From positions 3,682,001-3,746,000 of the forward strand of contig NC_021184.1 in the NCBI RefSeq assembly GCF_000233715.2: a stretch of 64,000 bases of DNA. Reading direction: 5' to 3'. This DNA is from Desulfoscipio gibsoniae DSM 7213 (lineage in GTDB: Bacteria; Bacillota; Desulfotomaculia; Desulfotomaculales; Desulfallaceae). This document shows, piece after piece, positions 43,513-52,433 of the stretch; position 1 is the stretch's first letter; the number at the start of each line of letters is the position of its first letter. The position numbers and the translations under genes are program-made. The notes under the pieces were generated by a model. That model was given only the letters and a program-made list of their open reading frames with translations. It was not told where the DNA came from and made no database searches.

Positions 43513-43541
43513 AGTGAAATATATCACTATATGAATTATAA
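43513..43541 (-). promoter_or_regulatory. Perfect Rex/HcpR-like palindrome and -10 box for SLC13 copy 3
   Basis: TAGTGAAATATATCACTA (43513-43530) is a perfect TAGTGA-N6-TCACTA inverted repeat. A minus-strand TATAAT (43536-43541) lies 5 bases upstream of it, so the site covers the transcription start. The rest of the 43447-43783 gap is AT-rich without ORF. Confidence 0.6.
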
Positions 43542-43783
43542 GTCCGGATTAATTCAGGTTAATTCCCACTACCCCCCCTTTGTATTTTATTTTACTTTTG
43601 TTACCCAGTATCAGTCCCTGCATCAATTTAGGTTTGTGCATTATGTAACTTACTAAGATTATATTTAATTCTCAAACTTTTTGCAACTACTTTTTGTCAC
43701 TACACTAAAAGTTTTCAAAAAAAACAGGACCATACCAAAGCCAAATGCCCATGTGAATTAGTTAACATATCCATAGTTGCGGA

Positions 43784-45934
43784 TTACATCCGCATTGACA
43801 AAGATATTCTATGGCGTGCGACATCAACCTCGAGAACGCGGACGTTAACCACATCTCCCACCGAAACAACATCCATCGGGTGACGCACATAACCTTCGGC
43901 CAGCTCTGAAATATGCACCAGACCATCATTTTTAACACCAATATCCACAAAGGCACCAAAATCCACCACATTGCGCACGGTACCTTTAAGCAACATCCCT
44001 GGTTGGAGGTCTTCTATACTAAGAACATCGACCCGGAAAACCGGCGGGGGCAGTTCCTCACGAGGGTCACGGCCGGGACGCATCAAACTTTCCACTATAT
44101 CCCGCAAAGTTGGAACCCCGGCATCCAGCTGCTCCGCCACAGTCTCAACATTTAGCACCACCAGTTTGGTGCGCAAAATCGGACGACCGATATCCGTTAT
44201 TTGTAAACCTAAAAAATCCAATAATTTAGCCGTTAAGGGATAGGACTCCGGGTGAATGGGCGTAGCGTCAAGCAGGTTTTCCCCACCACTGATGCGCAAA
44301 AAACCCACACACTGTTCAAAGGTTTTAGGACCTAACCGGGGTACCAGCGACAGTTGGCGGCGGTTTATAAACCGGCCGTTTTGCTCCCGGTGGTGCACGA
44401 TGTTTTCCGCCACCACAGCATTGATTCCAGCCACATACCCAAGCAGTGAAGCCGATGCAGTGTTTAAATCAACGCCAACGTAGTTGACGGCTGATTCCAC
44501 CACTTTAGCTAGGCTTTCATTCAGTTGCTTGGGTGCAACATCGTGCTGATATTGACCTACACCAACAGCCCGGGGTTCAATTTTCACCAGCTCAGCCAGC
44601 GGGTCTTGTAGACGCCGCGCAATTGATACAGCGCTGCGGGCGGACACATCTAAATCGGGAAATTCCCTGGCGGCCAACTCAGATGCTGAATAAACGCTGG
44701 CCCCAGCCTCACTGACAATGGTGTAAGCCAATCCCGGCTGATTTTGTTTTTTTATAAAATCGGCCACAAACTGCTCTGTTTCCCTGGAGGCAGTACCATT
44801 GCCGATAGTGATTACTTGTACTGCGTACTGTTTAACCACCCGTGCCAACTCTGCTTCGGCCTCAACTATCTTTTTTTGTGGCGGCGTGGGGTAAACAACG
44901 CCTGTTTCCAGTAATTTGCCGGTCTCATCCACCACTGCCCACTTACATCCTGTCCGGTAGGCAGGATCAATTGCCAGTACCACCACATCTCGCACCGGAG
45001 GCTGCATCAGCAGGCTGCGCAGGTTGCGGGCAAAAACCTGTACGGCCCGTGACTCAGCTTCTTCTGTCAATTCACTGCGGATATCACGTTCCACAGCCGG
45101 TGCCACCAGCCTTTTATAGGCATCCGCCACAGCCCTTTGCACCAGACTTGAAGTAACAGCTTCCTGTTTAACAAAACGGCGATATAACCAATTGAACACT
45201 ACATCCTCATTCACTTGCACCGCCACTTTCAGGTATTCCTCACGCTCACCCCGGTTAATAGCCAGCACCCGGTGCGGCACCACTTTGCGCACCGGTTCCT
45301 GGTAGTCATAATACATCCGGTAAACTGATTCAGGTCGGGCATCCCGGGCCCGGGTTACCAGTAGACCTTGGCGACGGGTATAATCCCGCACCCAGCCTCG
45401 CACATCAGGATCATCAGCCACCTGTTCGGCCACTATATCCATTGCTCCCTGTAGTGCGTCCTCCACTGTGAGCACCGCATCCGACAAATAATCACCGGCC
45501 TCGTTCTTGGGGTTACCAGCCTGCGGAAAAGTAAGAAGATATTCGGCCAACGGCGCCAATCCCCGCTCCCGGGCCACCCCGGCCCGGGTTTTGCGTTTCT
45601 GCCGGAAGGGCCGGTATAAGTCCTCCACCTCGGTTAACTTAACAGCATTAATAATACGTATCCGGAGTTCTTCGGTAAGCTTACCCTGTTCCGCAATAAG
45701 ACGAAGCACCTCGGCTTTGCGCTGATCCAAATGACGGTGAAATTTTACCAGCTCTTCTACATGGCGTATCTGCACTTCATCAAGCTCACCGGTTGCTTCT
45801 TTACGGTAACGGGCGATAAAAGGAACGGTGTTTCCTTCTTCCAGCAGCTGAACAGTTCTCTCCACTTTATACCTAGGTATACCGGTCTCCCGGGCCACAA
45901 TTTGCAAAATATCATTCGACACTACGTTTGTCAT
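43784..45934 (-). CDS. tex: Tex/YhgF family RNA-binding protein
   Basis: Cytoplasmic protein of 716 residues with the complete Tex order: N-terminal helix-turn-helix region (MTNVVSNDILQIVARETGIP), a YqgF/RNase H-like domain near 325-450 (VLAIDPAYRTGCKWAVVDE), a helix-hairpin-helix region near 495-560 (ASLLGYVAGINAVVAENIV), and a C-terminal S1 domain (about 640-710, GMLLKGTVRNVVDFGAFVD). It acts as a transcription/RNA accessory factor. AAGGGGAAG precedes the ATG. Confidence 0.95.
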   Translation of the reverse strand: MTNVVSNDILQIVARETGIPRYKVERTVQLLEEGNTVPFIARYRKEATGELDEVQIRHVEELVKFHRHLDQRKAEVLRLIAEQGKLTEELRIRIINAVKLTEVEDLYRPFRQKRKTRAGVARERGLAPLAEYLLTFPQAGNPKNEAGDYLSDAVLTVEDALQGAMDIVAEQVADDPDVRGWVRDYTRRQGLLVTRARDARPESVYRMYYDYQEPVRKVVPHRVLAINRGEREEYLKVAVQVNEDVVFNWLYRRFVKQEAVTSSLVQRAVADAYKRLVAPAVERDIRSELTEEAESRAVQVFARNLRSLLMQPPVRDVVVLAIDPAYRTGCKWAVVDETGKLLETGVVYPTPPQKKIVEAEAELARVVKQYAVQVITIGNGTASRETEQFVADFIKKQNQPGLAYTIVSEAGASVYSASELAAREFPDLDVSARSAVSIARRLQDPLAELVKIEPRAVGVGQYQHDVAPKQLNESLAKVVESAVNYVGVDLNTASASLLGYVAGINAVVAENIVHHREQNGRFINRRQLSLVPRLGPKTFEQCVGFLRISGGENLLDATPIHPESYPLTAKLLDFLGLQITDIGRPILRTKLVVLNVETVAEQLDAGVPTLRDIVESLMRPGRDPREELPPPVFRVDVLSIEDLQPGMLLKGTVRNVVDFGAFVDIGVKNDGLVHISELAEGYVRHPMDVVSVGDVVNVRVLEVDVARHRISLSMRM

Positions 45935-46300
45935 AAGGTCTTCCCCTTCCCGAGTATTATATATCCTAAAAATCTAACATAGGCAATGCCCTTTTAGAAA
46001 TGGTATTTCAATTATAAGGCACAAACACTAATTTACCAATGTCGGCTCGACCATGTAAACTCAACGACATAACACTAACACGATAGTACAAATCATCCAA
46101 CATAACATATTTAAACAACAGTTAGCTATTCCTAACGGCACCTTTCATACTTTATCGATACCGTAATGCATAATTAACGCTTCTAATTTATTATCTGAAG
46201 CCATATGCTTTACTAATGTTACCTTGTGGTTTTTTGCCACAGAACGGGGTAACCCGTCTTGCGGCAATAACCAATCCGGCTAACCTTGGGAGGTGTTTTA
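45935..46300. other. Intergenic region, weak structure only
   Basis: Upstream of the ferritin-like gene. An imperfect GC-rich fold (TTGCCACAGAACGGGGTAAC and CCGTCTTGCGGCAA) lies at about 46233-46267. No recognised riboswitch or ORF. Confidence 0.3.
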
Positions 46301-46852
46301 TTGACCCAGAACAACACTAATCAAACCAATACCAGTAATGCACACTTACACAGGTGGTGCGCCCTGCCCACACCGTATCCGGAATTAAGGGTACAAAGAC
46401 CCAATCGTTATTACGCTGAACTGCTGCTGGAGGATTATGCCGGTCAAGTTAGCGAAACCACCGCTATCAATCAGTACTTTCACCACCACATCGTCTTTGA
46501 GGAAAAGTTTGCCGACCTTGCAGAACTGGAAGAATGCATTTCTATAATTGAAATGTGGCACCTGGAAATGCTGGGCGAAACCATTCGCCTGCTGGGCGTG
46601 GATCCTCAGTTACGCACCCTGACTAATAATAAAGCAACCTACTGGTGCGGTAATTTTGTATATTACGGGAACTCGGTTTGTGACCGGCTGGCCGCCGACG
46701 TGGCCGCGGAAAAATCCGCCATCGAGCAATACCGTAAGCACCAGCATTTAATTAATGATCCGTTTATCGTAGAAATGCTGGAAAGATTTATTATGGACGA
46801 ACAGCACCACCTGCGACTGTTTACCGAGGCAATGGACAAATATTGTAAGTAA
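46301..46852 (+). CDS. Ferritin-like di-iron protein
   Basis: Four-helix protein of 183 residues with two ExxH-type metal sites: a glutamate in SETTAINQYF with IEMWHLEM, and AEKSAIEQYRKH with MDEQHHLRLF, as in rubrerythrin or manganese-catalase relatives. No rubredoxin domain is present. The start is placed at TTG 46301 because GGGAGG lies 7 bases upstream; the TTG at 46286 falls on that ribosome site. Oxidative-stress defence or spore-coat location are both possible. Confidence 0.7.
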   Translation: MTQNNTNQTNTSNAHLHRWCALPTPYPELRVQRPNRYYAELLLEDYAGQVSETTAINQYFHHHIVFEEKFADLAELEECISIIEMWHLEMLGETIRLLGVDPQLRTLTNNKATYWCGNFVYYGNSVCDRLAADVAAEKSAIEQYRKHQHLINDPFIVEMLERFIMDEQHHLRLFTEAMDKYCK

Positions 46853-46933
46853 TGCCATGAAATACGGCATACTTATTTTATGCCTTCCCACCTAAGCTGC
46901 ATCCCAAGGCGGAGGGTTATAATCGGTTACATT

Positions 46934-46971
46934 AAGGCGCATTAACCGCCAGGGTTAATACGCCTTTTTTG
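46934..46971 (+). terminator. Terminator after ferritin-like gene
   Basis: AAGGCGCATTAACC and GGTTAATACGCCTT pair with one mismatch and are followed by T. The following 46972-47273 stretch is AT-rich and without ORF; it should hold the MFS gene promoter. Confidence 0.8.
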
Positions 46972-47273
46972 CCCGCCGGTCTTTTTGCTATCTCTGTTAT
47001 CTCTATCCAACTTTGGGACTTCACAGAGACATCATTAAATAAGCGCTTTTTAACTTATAACGGGTAAATACTATAAAATTATGACGTATAGGTGATACGC
47101 CATGATAACACCCTTGCGAGTTATCTCTGCTATCAAAACTAAATATATTTATCACCGATTTTGTCATTTATCTGATATTTAAAAGGGTTTTTAGATTAAA
47201 TGATGAAGAATACACAACGCAGATATATAGTTACAACAATATTACATTATTTTCAACGAAAGGGTTTACGCAT

Positions 47274-48500
47274 ATGAAAATGAACAAAAAAATACTGGCC
47301 CTGCTGGGCACAGGCCATGCCATGACCGACATCAACCAGGGCGCGCTGCCCATGATGCTGGCCTTTTTACAGCCCGTATTCGCGCTTAGTCAGCTACAGG
47401 TGGGTATGGTAATGATGGCTTTCAATTTAAGCTCTTCGGTGATTCAACCGGTATTCGGCATTCTTAGCGACCGGTTCCGGGCAGCCTGGCTGATCCCCCT
47501 GGGATGCTTGCTGGCCGGTGCGGGTATGGCATTGACCGGGTTTAGCATTAGTTATCCGGTACTGCTGCTGGTGTCATTGGTTAGCGGACTAGGGGTGGCT
47601 GCCTATCATCCCGAGGGCTCCAAGTATGCCCGCCTGGCCAGCGGGACACGCAAAGCAACAGGCATGTCCATGTTTTCAGTGGGTGGTAACCTGGGCTTTG
47701 CGGCTGGCCCGGTGCTGGCCACTTTTTTCTTCGGTTTGGCCGGTTTGCAAGGCTCGGCAGGTTTTTTAGCCTTAAACGGCATTATGGCTTTGCTGCTCTG
47801 GCTTTCTCTGTCCAGTATAACGGCTAATCCGGTCGGCGCAGTTGATAAGACTGCCTCGCAAGTTAAGGGCGGTGCCGCAAAGAATTCACCAATTGTTAAC
47901 CCCACCCAAAAGGCAAGTACGGGTAGGGCATGGTTTGTACTTCCAATGGCCCTGCTGGTTACGGTAGTCATTATGCGGTCTTTTGTGCACTTTGGTCTGG
48001 TTACTTTTTTACCCCAATATTACGTGCATTACCTGCAACATAGCGAAAAGTATGCCGCCGCTATTACCTCGATATTCCTATTTGCCGGAGTTTTCGGTAC
48101 TATAGTAGGCGGACCGGCAGCCGACCGCTGGGGGCTGAAAAGTGTCATCACCGCGTCCATGGCCTCGCTTATACCTATGCTGTACTTATTTGTGCACTTA
48201 GGCGGCGCCTGGACAACCATAATAGTAGCTCTGATGGGTTTTGCGGTCATATCGACCTTTGCCGTAACAGTGGTTTTGGGTCAGGAAATGATGCCCAATA
48301 ATGTCGGCCTGGCCTCAGGGCTGATGCTGGGCTTCGGCATAGGCATGGGCGGGGTGGGTGCCACCCTGCTGGGCTGGGTGGCGGACAAGTGGGGATTGCC
48401 TGCAGTTTTTGAAACAATGATCATCTTTCCGGTAATTGGTCTGCTGCTGGCTTTACTGCTGCCCGGCCGGGAAGAGCTGGCTAAAAGACAGCAGGCATAA
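47274..48500 (+). CDS. MFS exporter, fosmidomycin-resistance (Fsr) type
   Basis: Twelve-span major-facilitator protein of 408 residues. TGHAMTDINQGALPMMLAFL at the N-terminus, PVFGILSDRF and GLGVAAYHPEGSKYARLASG are typical of the Fsr subfamily. A basic cytoplasmic loop (about 190-215) joins the halves. The ATG at 47274 and a second at 47280 are both possible; the ribosome site AAAGGG is moderate. Substrate unknown. Confidence 0.88.
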   Translation: MKMNKKILALLGTGHAMTDINQGALPMMLAFLQPVFALSQLQVGMVMMAFNLSSSVIQPVFGILSDRFRAAWLIPLGCLLAGAGMALTGFSISYPVLLLVSLVSGLGVAAYHPEGSKYARLASGTRKATGMSMFSVGGNLGFAAGPVLATFFFGLAGLQGSAGFLALNGIMALLLWLSLSSITANPVGAVDKTASQVKGGAAKNSPIVNPTQKASTGRAWFVLPMALLVTVVIMRSFVHFGLVTFLPQYYVHYLQHSEKYAAAITSIFLFAGVFGTIVGGPAADRWGLKSVITASMASLIPMLYLFVHLGGAWTTIIVALMGFAVISTFAVTVVLGQEMMPNNVGLASGLMLGFGIGMGGVGATLLGWVADKWGLPAVFETMIIFPVIGLLLALLLPGREELAKRQQA

Positions 48501-48700
48501 ACAATTACACATTATCTCCGACGGAGAAAGGGCCTTTCGCAGGAGTTGTAAGTTTTCCAGGCATGGGGGATTTGGCCATTACTCGGGGAATGCTTAAATG
48601 GTTTGGTCTCTGAAAACGCTGCGCGGGAGCAGTATGGAGTGATAACGGATGATGATAATTAATCTAACCCCATGTATTCATTGAATATCTCCCAATAGTA
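48501..48700. other. Intergenic stretch without recognised gene
   Basis: Moderately GC-rich relative to other gaps, with GGAGAAAGGGCCTTTC near 48523 able to fold. No ORF or known RNA recognised. Confidence 0.25.
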
Positions 48701-48738
48701 AAATATCAGAAAGCCAATAGGCCTTCTGATATTTTTTT
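48701..48738. terminator. Bidirectional terminator
   Basis: AAATATCAGAAAGCC and GGCCTTCTGATATTT form a stem of about 13 bp with a T run on the plus strand and an A/T-rich end on the other. It serves the MFS gene and the convergent small gene. Confidence 0.8.
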
Positions 48739-48759
48739 AATATATTGGTTTTATAACTA

Positions 48760-48945
48760 TTAATTTTTGCTCCGGGGATCGTTGCCGCCCATAATAAATT
48801 CCAAAGGCAAGTTTCGAAAAGCTCTGGATGCATTGATCATTTTGGACTGGTTATCGCTTTCACTATCGAATTCCTGGACTTCAGTTAACCGGTCTTCAAA
48901 TTCCTGGTTATCTAATAGTTTGTTATCCTTTTCCTTTTTCGACAT
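48760..48945 (-). CDS. Small acidic hypothetical protein
   Basis: A 61-residue hydrophilic protein rich in Asp, Glu, Asn and Ser (NQEFEDRLTEVQEFDSESDN) with a more ordered C-terminus (INASRAFRNLPLEFIMGGND). A strong AGGAGG lies 7 bases before the ATG and a terminator follows. No family recognised. Small acidic proteins of this kind are common in sporeformers. Confidence 0.6.
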   Translation of the reverse strand: MSKKEKDNKLLDNQEFEDRLTEVQEFDSESDNQSKMINASRAFRNLPLEFIMGGNDPRSKN

Positions 48946-49139
48946 GACATACCTCCTGATTTAAGCTCTTTGATTAAATGTACCGAAAAAACCTTTGATT
49001 ACTAGATCTTACCACAGTAACAATGATAGAAACATTGCAAATTAATAACAGGTAGCATATTAACTTATCTTGAGCATACTAACAAAAAATTATTATAGAT
49101 GTTCTAACAGATTTTTTATTTTTTATGGAGGTATATCTA

Positions 49140-49901
49140 ATGAATATAAAACCCAAACGTTCCTATGCCTGGTCATTACTTGTGCTTTTCCTGATCATCG
49201 GTTGGATCTACCCAGTGGTGGGCATAATGGCCCTGGTGTGCATGTTGGCCCCTATTATTGTGGCCCTGGTTTCCGGCAAAAGAAAATGGTGTGCCTTGTT
49301 TTGCCCTCGGGGTATATTCAGTGATGTTATACTGGCCAAAATCAGTCGCCACCGCAAAGCCCCTGCCTTTTCAACATCAAATTATTTTAAAATAGGCTTT
49401 TTAATTTTTTTAATGGCCAATCTGATTTGGGGCATCGCCAACGCAGGCGGCAATTTGGTGGCCATAGGACTGGTTTTTGTCAGGTTGGTATCTCTCACCA
49501 CCGCCATAGCCATTGTGCTGGGTTATATTTATAGCCAAAGGACCTGGTGTGGCTTTTGCCCAATGGGTTTTTTAGCCACCTTAAGCATCAAAGCCAGGCG
49601 TTTTTTCAAAGCACCACGCCAGGCGCCTCAACAGTCTACGATAGATAAACCCGGGGTAGTATTGTATACCGGTGATCAATGTCCGGCCTGCGATGGGGTC
49701 AAAGAAATGCTGCGGGATCTTAAGGTTGCTTTCAAAGAGATTAATATTGACCATGACAGAAGGGTAAGGGAAGCCATGATAGCTAATCATAACAGCGCCT
49801 CCGTACCCACCCTGGTTGTGAACGGTAGGTCCGTTAGTAACATTAAAAAAGAAAATTTGGCAAAACTTTTGTCCCCCAAAGATACGCCTATGGCCGGGTA
49901 A
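49140..49901 (+). CDS. NapH/YccM-like membrane protein fused to glutaredoxin
   Basis: Protein of 253 residues. The first 155 residues form about four spans with two CP motifs on the same side, KWCALFCPRGIF near residue 50 and TWCGFCPMGFL near 141, as in NapH/YccM quinol-linked electron-transfer proteins. A glutaredoxin-like domain (about 172-245) follows, with active site CPAC (YTGDQCPACDGVKEML) and the cis-proline region SVPTLVVNG. The architecture suggests membrane electrons passed to a cytoplasmic dithiol. GGAGG lies 8 bases before the ATG at 49140. A divergent-type MarR gene follows on the opposite strand. Confidence 0.8.
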   Translation: MNIKPKRSYAWSLLVLFLIIGWIYPVVGIMALVCMLAPIIVALVSGKRKWCALFCPRGIFSDVILAKISRHRKAPAFSTSNYFKIGFLIFLMANLIWGIANAGGNLVAIGLVFVRLVSLTTAIAIVLGYIYSQRTWCGFCPMGFLATLSIKARRFFKAPRQAPQQSTIDKPGVVLYTGDQCPACDGVKEMLRDLKVAFKEINIDHDRRVREAMIANHNSASVPTLVVNGRSVSNIKKENLAKLLSPKDTPMAG

Positions 49902-49930
49902 CGGCTTTTAAATAGATGAGGATTACCTGC

Positions 49931-50356
49931 TCAAATAATTTTTGCTATTATTCTTTTTAAAAACTCCATTTCTTCAGCCGATAAATTCTTAGTCAACTTT
50001 GCCAGTATATTTTTAAACATCATTTCAAATTTAACCATGATATCCCGGCATAACCCGTCACCTTTTTCAGTCAATCTAACTATCACCACACGACGATCTT
50101 TCATGCTCCTGGTTCTTTCTACCAACTGTTTCTGCTCTAGGCGGTCAATGATCGAGGTAGTGGTGCTTAAGGGCATATTCAACTGTCTGCTAATATCGCT
50201 AACCTTCAATTGACTGGCCCTATCCAGAAGCAAAAGGATAATAATCTCTGTTTTTGACAAAGCTAAGTCAACTTCAAGCCATTCCATGGGCGAATATAAA
50301 CTGCCTAAATTATTAAAGGTAAATTCCAGGTATTTATGAAATATAGTCTTTTCCAT
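49931..50356 (-). CDS. MarR-family transcriptional regulator
   Basis: Winged-helix regulator of 141 residues. The recognition region reads LKVSDISRQLNMPLSTTTSI then IDRLEQKQLVERTRSMKDRR, and the wing VVIVRLTEKG is standard. It lies between the NapH-Grx fusion (convergent) and the DUF296 operon (divergent, 178 bases), either of which may be its target. Confidence 0.9.
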   Translation of the reverse strand: MEKTIFHKYLEFTFNNLGSLYSPMEWLEVDLALSKTEIIILLLLDRASQLKVSDISRQLNMPLSTTTSIIDRLEQKQLVERTRSMKDRRVVIVRLTEKGDGLCRDIMVKFEMMFKNILAKLTKNLSAEEMEFLKRIIAKII

Positions 50357-50534
50357 AGTGCCGCCCTTCTAGATAATTCATTCTTCGTATTATTCACTTA
50401 TAAGATAATTTAATTATAAGGAAAAGTCAAGCTGCTGGTGTTGCTGGCATGTTCCGGGTGTCTATTAAGATTTACTCGACCATGATATACTGTTAAGTGA
50501 TTAGTACCGGTATAGGGAAAGGAACGGATGATAG

Positions 50535-50975
50535 ATGCAATATGCGCAAGGAAAAGTGGGCCGTGTCTTTGTTGCCCGGGTAGAGCACGGGGATGACTTG
50601 CTCGCAGAATTAAAGAAGCTAGCCGAGCAAGAAAGTATCCAGGCGGGCATTTTTTATACCATTGGTGCGATGAAAGAAGCCTCCCTGGTGGCCGGTCCCA
50701 AAGCATGCACCCGCCCCCCGGAAACAGTGTGGCGTCATTTTGACGACTGCCGTGAAATCATCGGCATAGGCACAATTTTTGAGGATAACGGTGTACCGGC
50801 ACTGCACCTGCACGGTACCCTGGGCAAGGGTGACATCGCTTTAATGGGCTGTCTAAGGGGCGAGTCGGAGGTCTATCTGGTGGTGGAAGTAATTATTCTC
50901 GAATTATTAGGCACCGGGGCCATTAGGAAATTCGATGCAGCATCCGAACTTAAAATGCTCAGCTTTATAAAGTGA
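50535..50975 (+). CDS. PPC/DUF296 domain protein
   Basis: Cytoplasmic protein of 146 residues of the PPC (DUF296) family. The fold elements AGIFYTIGAMKEASL and the metal-binding histidines in ALHLHGTLGKGD are clear. Bacterial members form trimers and may bind DNA or small ligands. It starts a three-gene run with spacings of 14 and 11 bases to the ferredoxin-like gene and menG. Confidence 0.85.
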   Translation: MQYAQGKVGRVFVARVEHGDDLLAELKKLAEQESIQAGIFYTIGAMKEASLVAGPKACTRPPETVWRHFDDCREIIGIGTIFEDNGVPALHLHGTLGKGDIALMGCLRGESEVYLVVEVIILELLGTGAIRKFDAASELKMLSFIK

Positions 50976-50989
50976 ATTGAGGTTTTAGA

Positions 50990-51586
50990 ATGAATCTTTT
51001 TACCATAAAAAAATGCCGCAACTGCCCCAACCGGTTGGTGAATTTGGACAAGTTGGAGAACCAATTGCAGCAAGTTATGGACAGCTGCCAATTTAACATT
51101 CGCACAGGGGCCAGGATAAATAAAGAACGCCCTCTGCATCACCAAATGTTTCACCTGGCCCTGGCCGGCTGTCCCAATTCCTGCAGCCGGCCCCAGATTA
51201 AAGACTTTGGCGTACAGGGGCAGGCCGTCCCGGAAGTGGGCGATGGATGCAGCAAATGCGGTGCCTGTATCGACGCATGCGCAGAGGCTGCCATAAGCAT
51301 GGCGGAGGAAAAGGCAGCCATTGACCGCAGCGTCTGCCTTAATTGCGGGCAGTGCGCCCGCGCCTGCCCTACGAAGGCATTGCAGTTAAACAAGGTGGGT
51401 TACAAAGTGCTGGCCGGGGGCAAACTGGGACGGCACCCCCGTTTGGCCACCGAATTAATGGCTATGGCCACTACAGAGGAAGTGGAGGTATTGCTTAAAC
51501 GCTGCGTCGAACTGTTTATTAATGAAGGTCGGCCCGGTGAGAGGTTTGGCAGCGTACTGAACCGAACTGATAAAGATTTTAATTAG
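50990..51586 (+). CDS. Sulfite-reductase-like fragment fused to 2x[4Fe-4S] ferredoxin
   Basis: Protein of 198 residues. The first 70 residues resemble only the siroheme-adjacent cluster part of sulfite/nitrite reductases: CRNCPNRL, then [20 protein letters not shown], which matches the second C-x3-C ligand pair. It is followed by a two-cluster ferredoxin domain ([16 protein letters not shown] and [16 protein letters not shown]). The N-terminal ferredoxin-like repeats of a full sulfite reductase are missing, so it is not a complete enzyme. It may be an electron carrier or accessory protein. Second gene of the DUF296-menG operon. Confidence 0.75.
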   Translation: MNLFTIKKCRNCPNRLVNLDKLENQLQQVMDSCQFNIRTGARINKERPLHHQMFHLALAGCPNSCSRPQIKDFGVQGQAVPEVGDGCSKCGACIDACAEAAISMAEEKAAIDRSVCLNCGQCARACPTKALQLNKVGYKVLAGGKLGRHPRLATELMAMATTEEVEVLLKRCVELFINEGRPGERFGSVLNRTDKDFN

Positions 51587-51597
51587 AAGGGAAATTT

Positions 51598-52305
51598 ATG
51601 CATCAATTGAAAGAAGAACGCGTACACGATGTTTTCGAATCCATTTCAGACAAATACGACTTTATGAATTCAGTGATCAGCTTTCAAAGGCACAAAGCCT
51701 GGCGCAGGGATACCATGCAACGCATGCGGGTGCAAAAAGGCCAAAAGGCGCTGGACGTATGCTGCGGAACAGCCGACTGGACCATTGCCCTGGCCGAAGC
51801 CGTCGGTCCGGGCGGAACAGTATACGGACTGGATTTCAGCCAGAATATGCTTCAAATCGGGCGGGAAAAAGTACGGGACCGGAATCTGCAACACATACAG
51901 CTTATCCACGGCAATGCCATGGCGTTGCCCTTTGATGATAATTCATTCGACCACGTGACTATCGGCTTCGGTCTGCGCAATGTCCCGGACTACCTGCAGG
52001 TTCTGCGGGAAATGAGACGGGTGGCCAGGCCGGGCGGCCAGGTAGTCTGTTTGGAAACCTCCCAGCCCACCATGCCGGTGTTCCGGCAATTATATTATGT
52101 ATATTTTGGCTATGTGATGCCGTTTTTGGGCAAGCTGCTGGCCAGAAGCTACCAGCAATACTCCTGGCTCCAAGAATCAGCCAAGGATTTCCCGGGGCGC
52201 CGGGAACTGGCAAATATATTCCGGCAAGCCGGTCTGGTTGATATAGAAGTTAAGGCGTATACCGGGGGAGTAGCCGCCATGCACCTGGGGCGTAAGCCAA
52301 AATAA
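51598..52305 (+). CDS. menG: Demethylmenaquinone methyltransferase
   Basis: SAM-dependent methyltransferase of 235 residues, UbiE/MenG type, last step of menaquinone synthesis. Motifs: [17 protein letters not shown] (UbiE signature 1), [17 protein letters not shown] (SAM loop), and [10 protein letters not shown] with [13 protein letters not shown] (signature 2). Start ATG with AGAAGGG upstream. Menaquinone links membrane donors to the reductive pathways here. Terminator follows. Confidence 0.93.
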   Translation: MHQLKEERVHDVFESISDKYDFMNSVISFQRHKAWRRDTMQRMRVQKGQKALDVCCGTADWTIALAEAVGPGGTVYGLDFSQNMLQIGREKVRDRNLQHIQLIHGNAMALPFDDNSFDHVTIGFGLRNVPDYLQVLREMRRVARPGGQVVCLETSQPTMPVFRQLYYVYFGYVMPFLGKLLARSYQQYSWLQESAKDFPGRRELANIFRQAGLVDIEVKAYTGGVAAMHLGRKPK

Positions 52306-52310
52306 TTAAT

Positions 52311-52356
52311 AAAGACGTTATACATTGTTCGTTGAAACATGCATAACGTCTTTTTT
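52311..52356 (+). terminator. Terminator after menG
   Basis: AAAGACGTTAT pairs with ATAACGTCTTT around a 21-base loop, followed by T. Confidence 0.8.
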
Positions 52357-52433
52357 GTCTGTGTTTCTACATATAGGCAATATTGACACGGGGATATCCA
52401 AGCACTCGGGGCAAGCAAGAACCGTCCTCGCTA

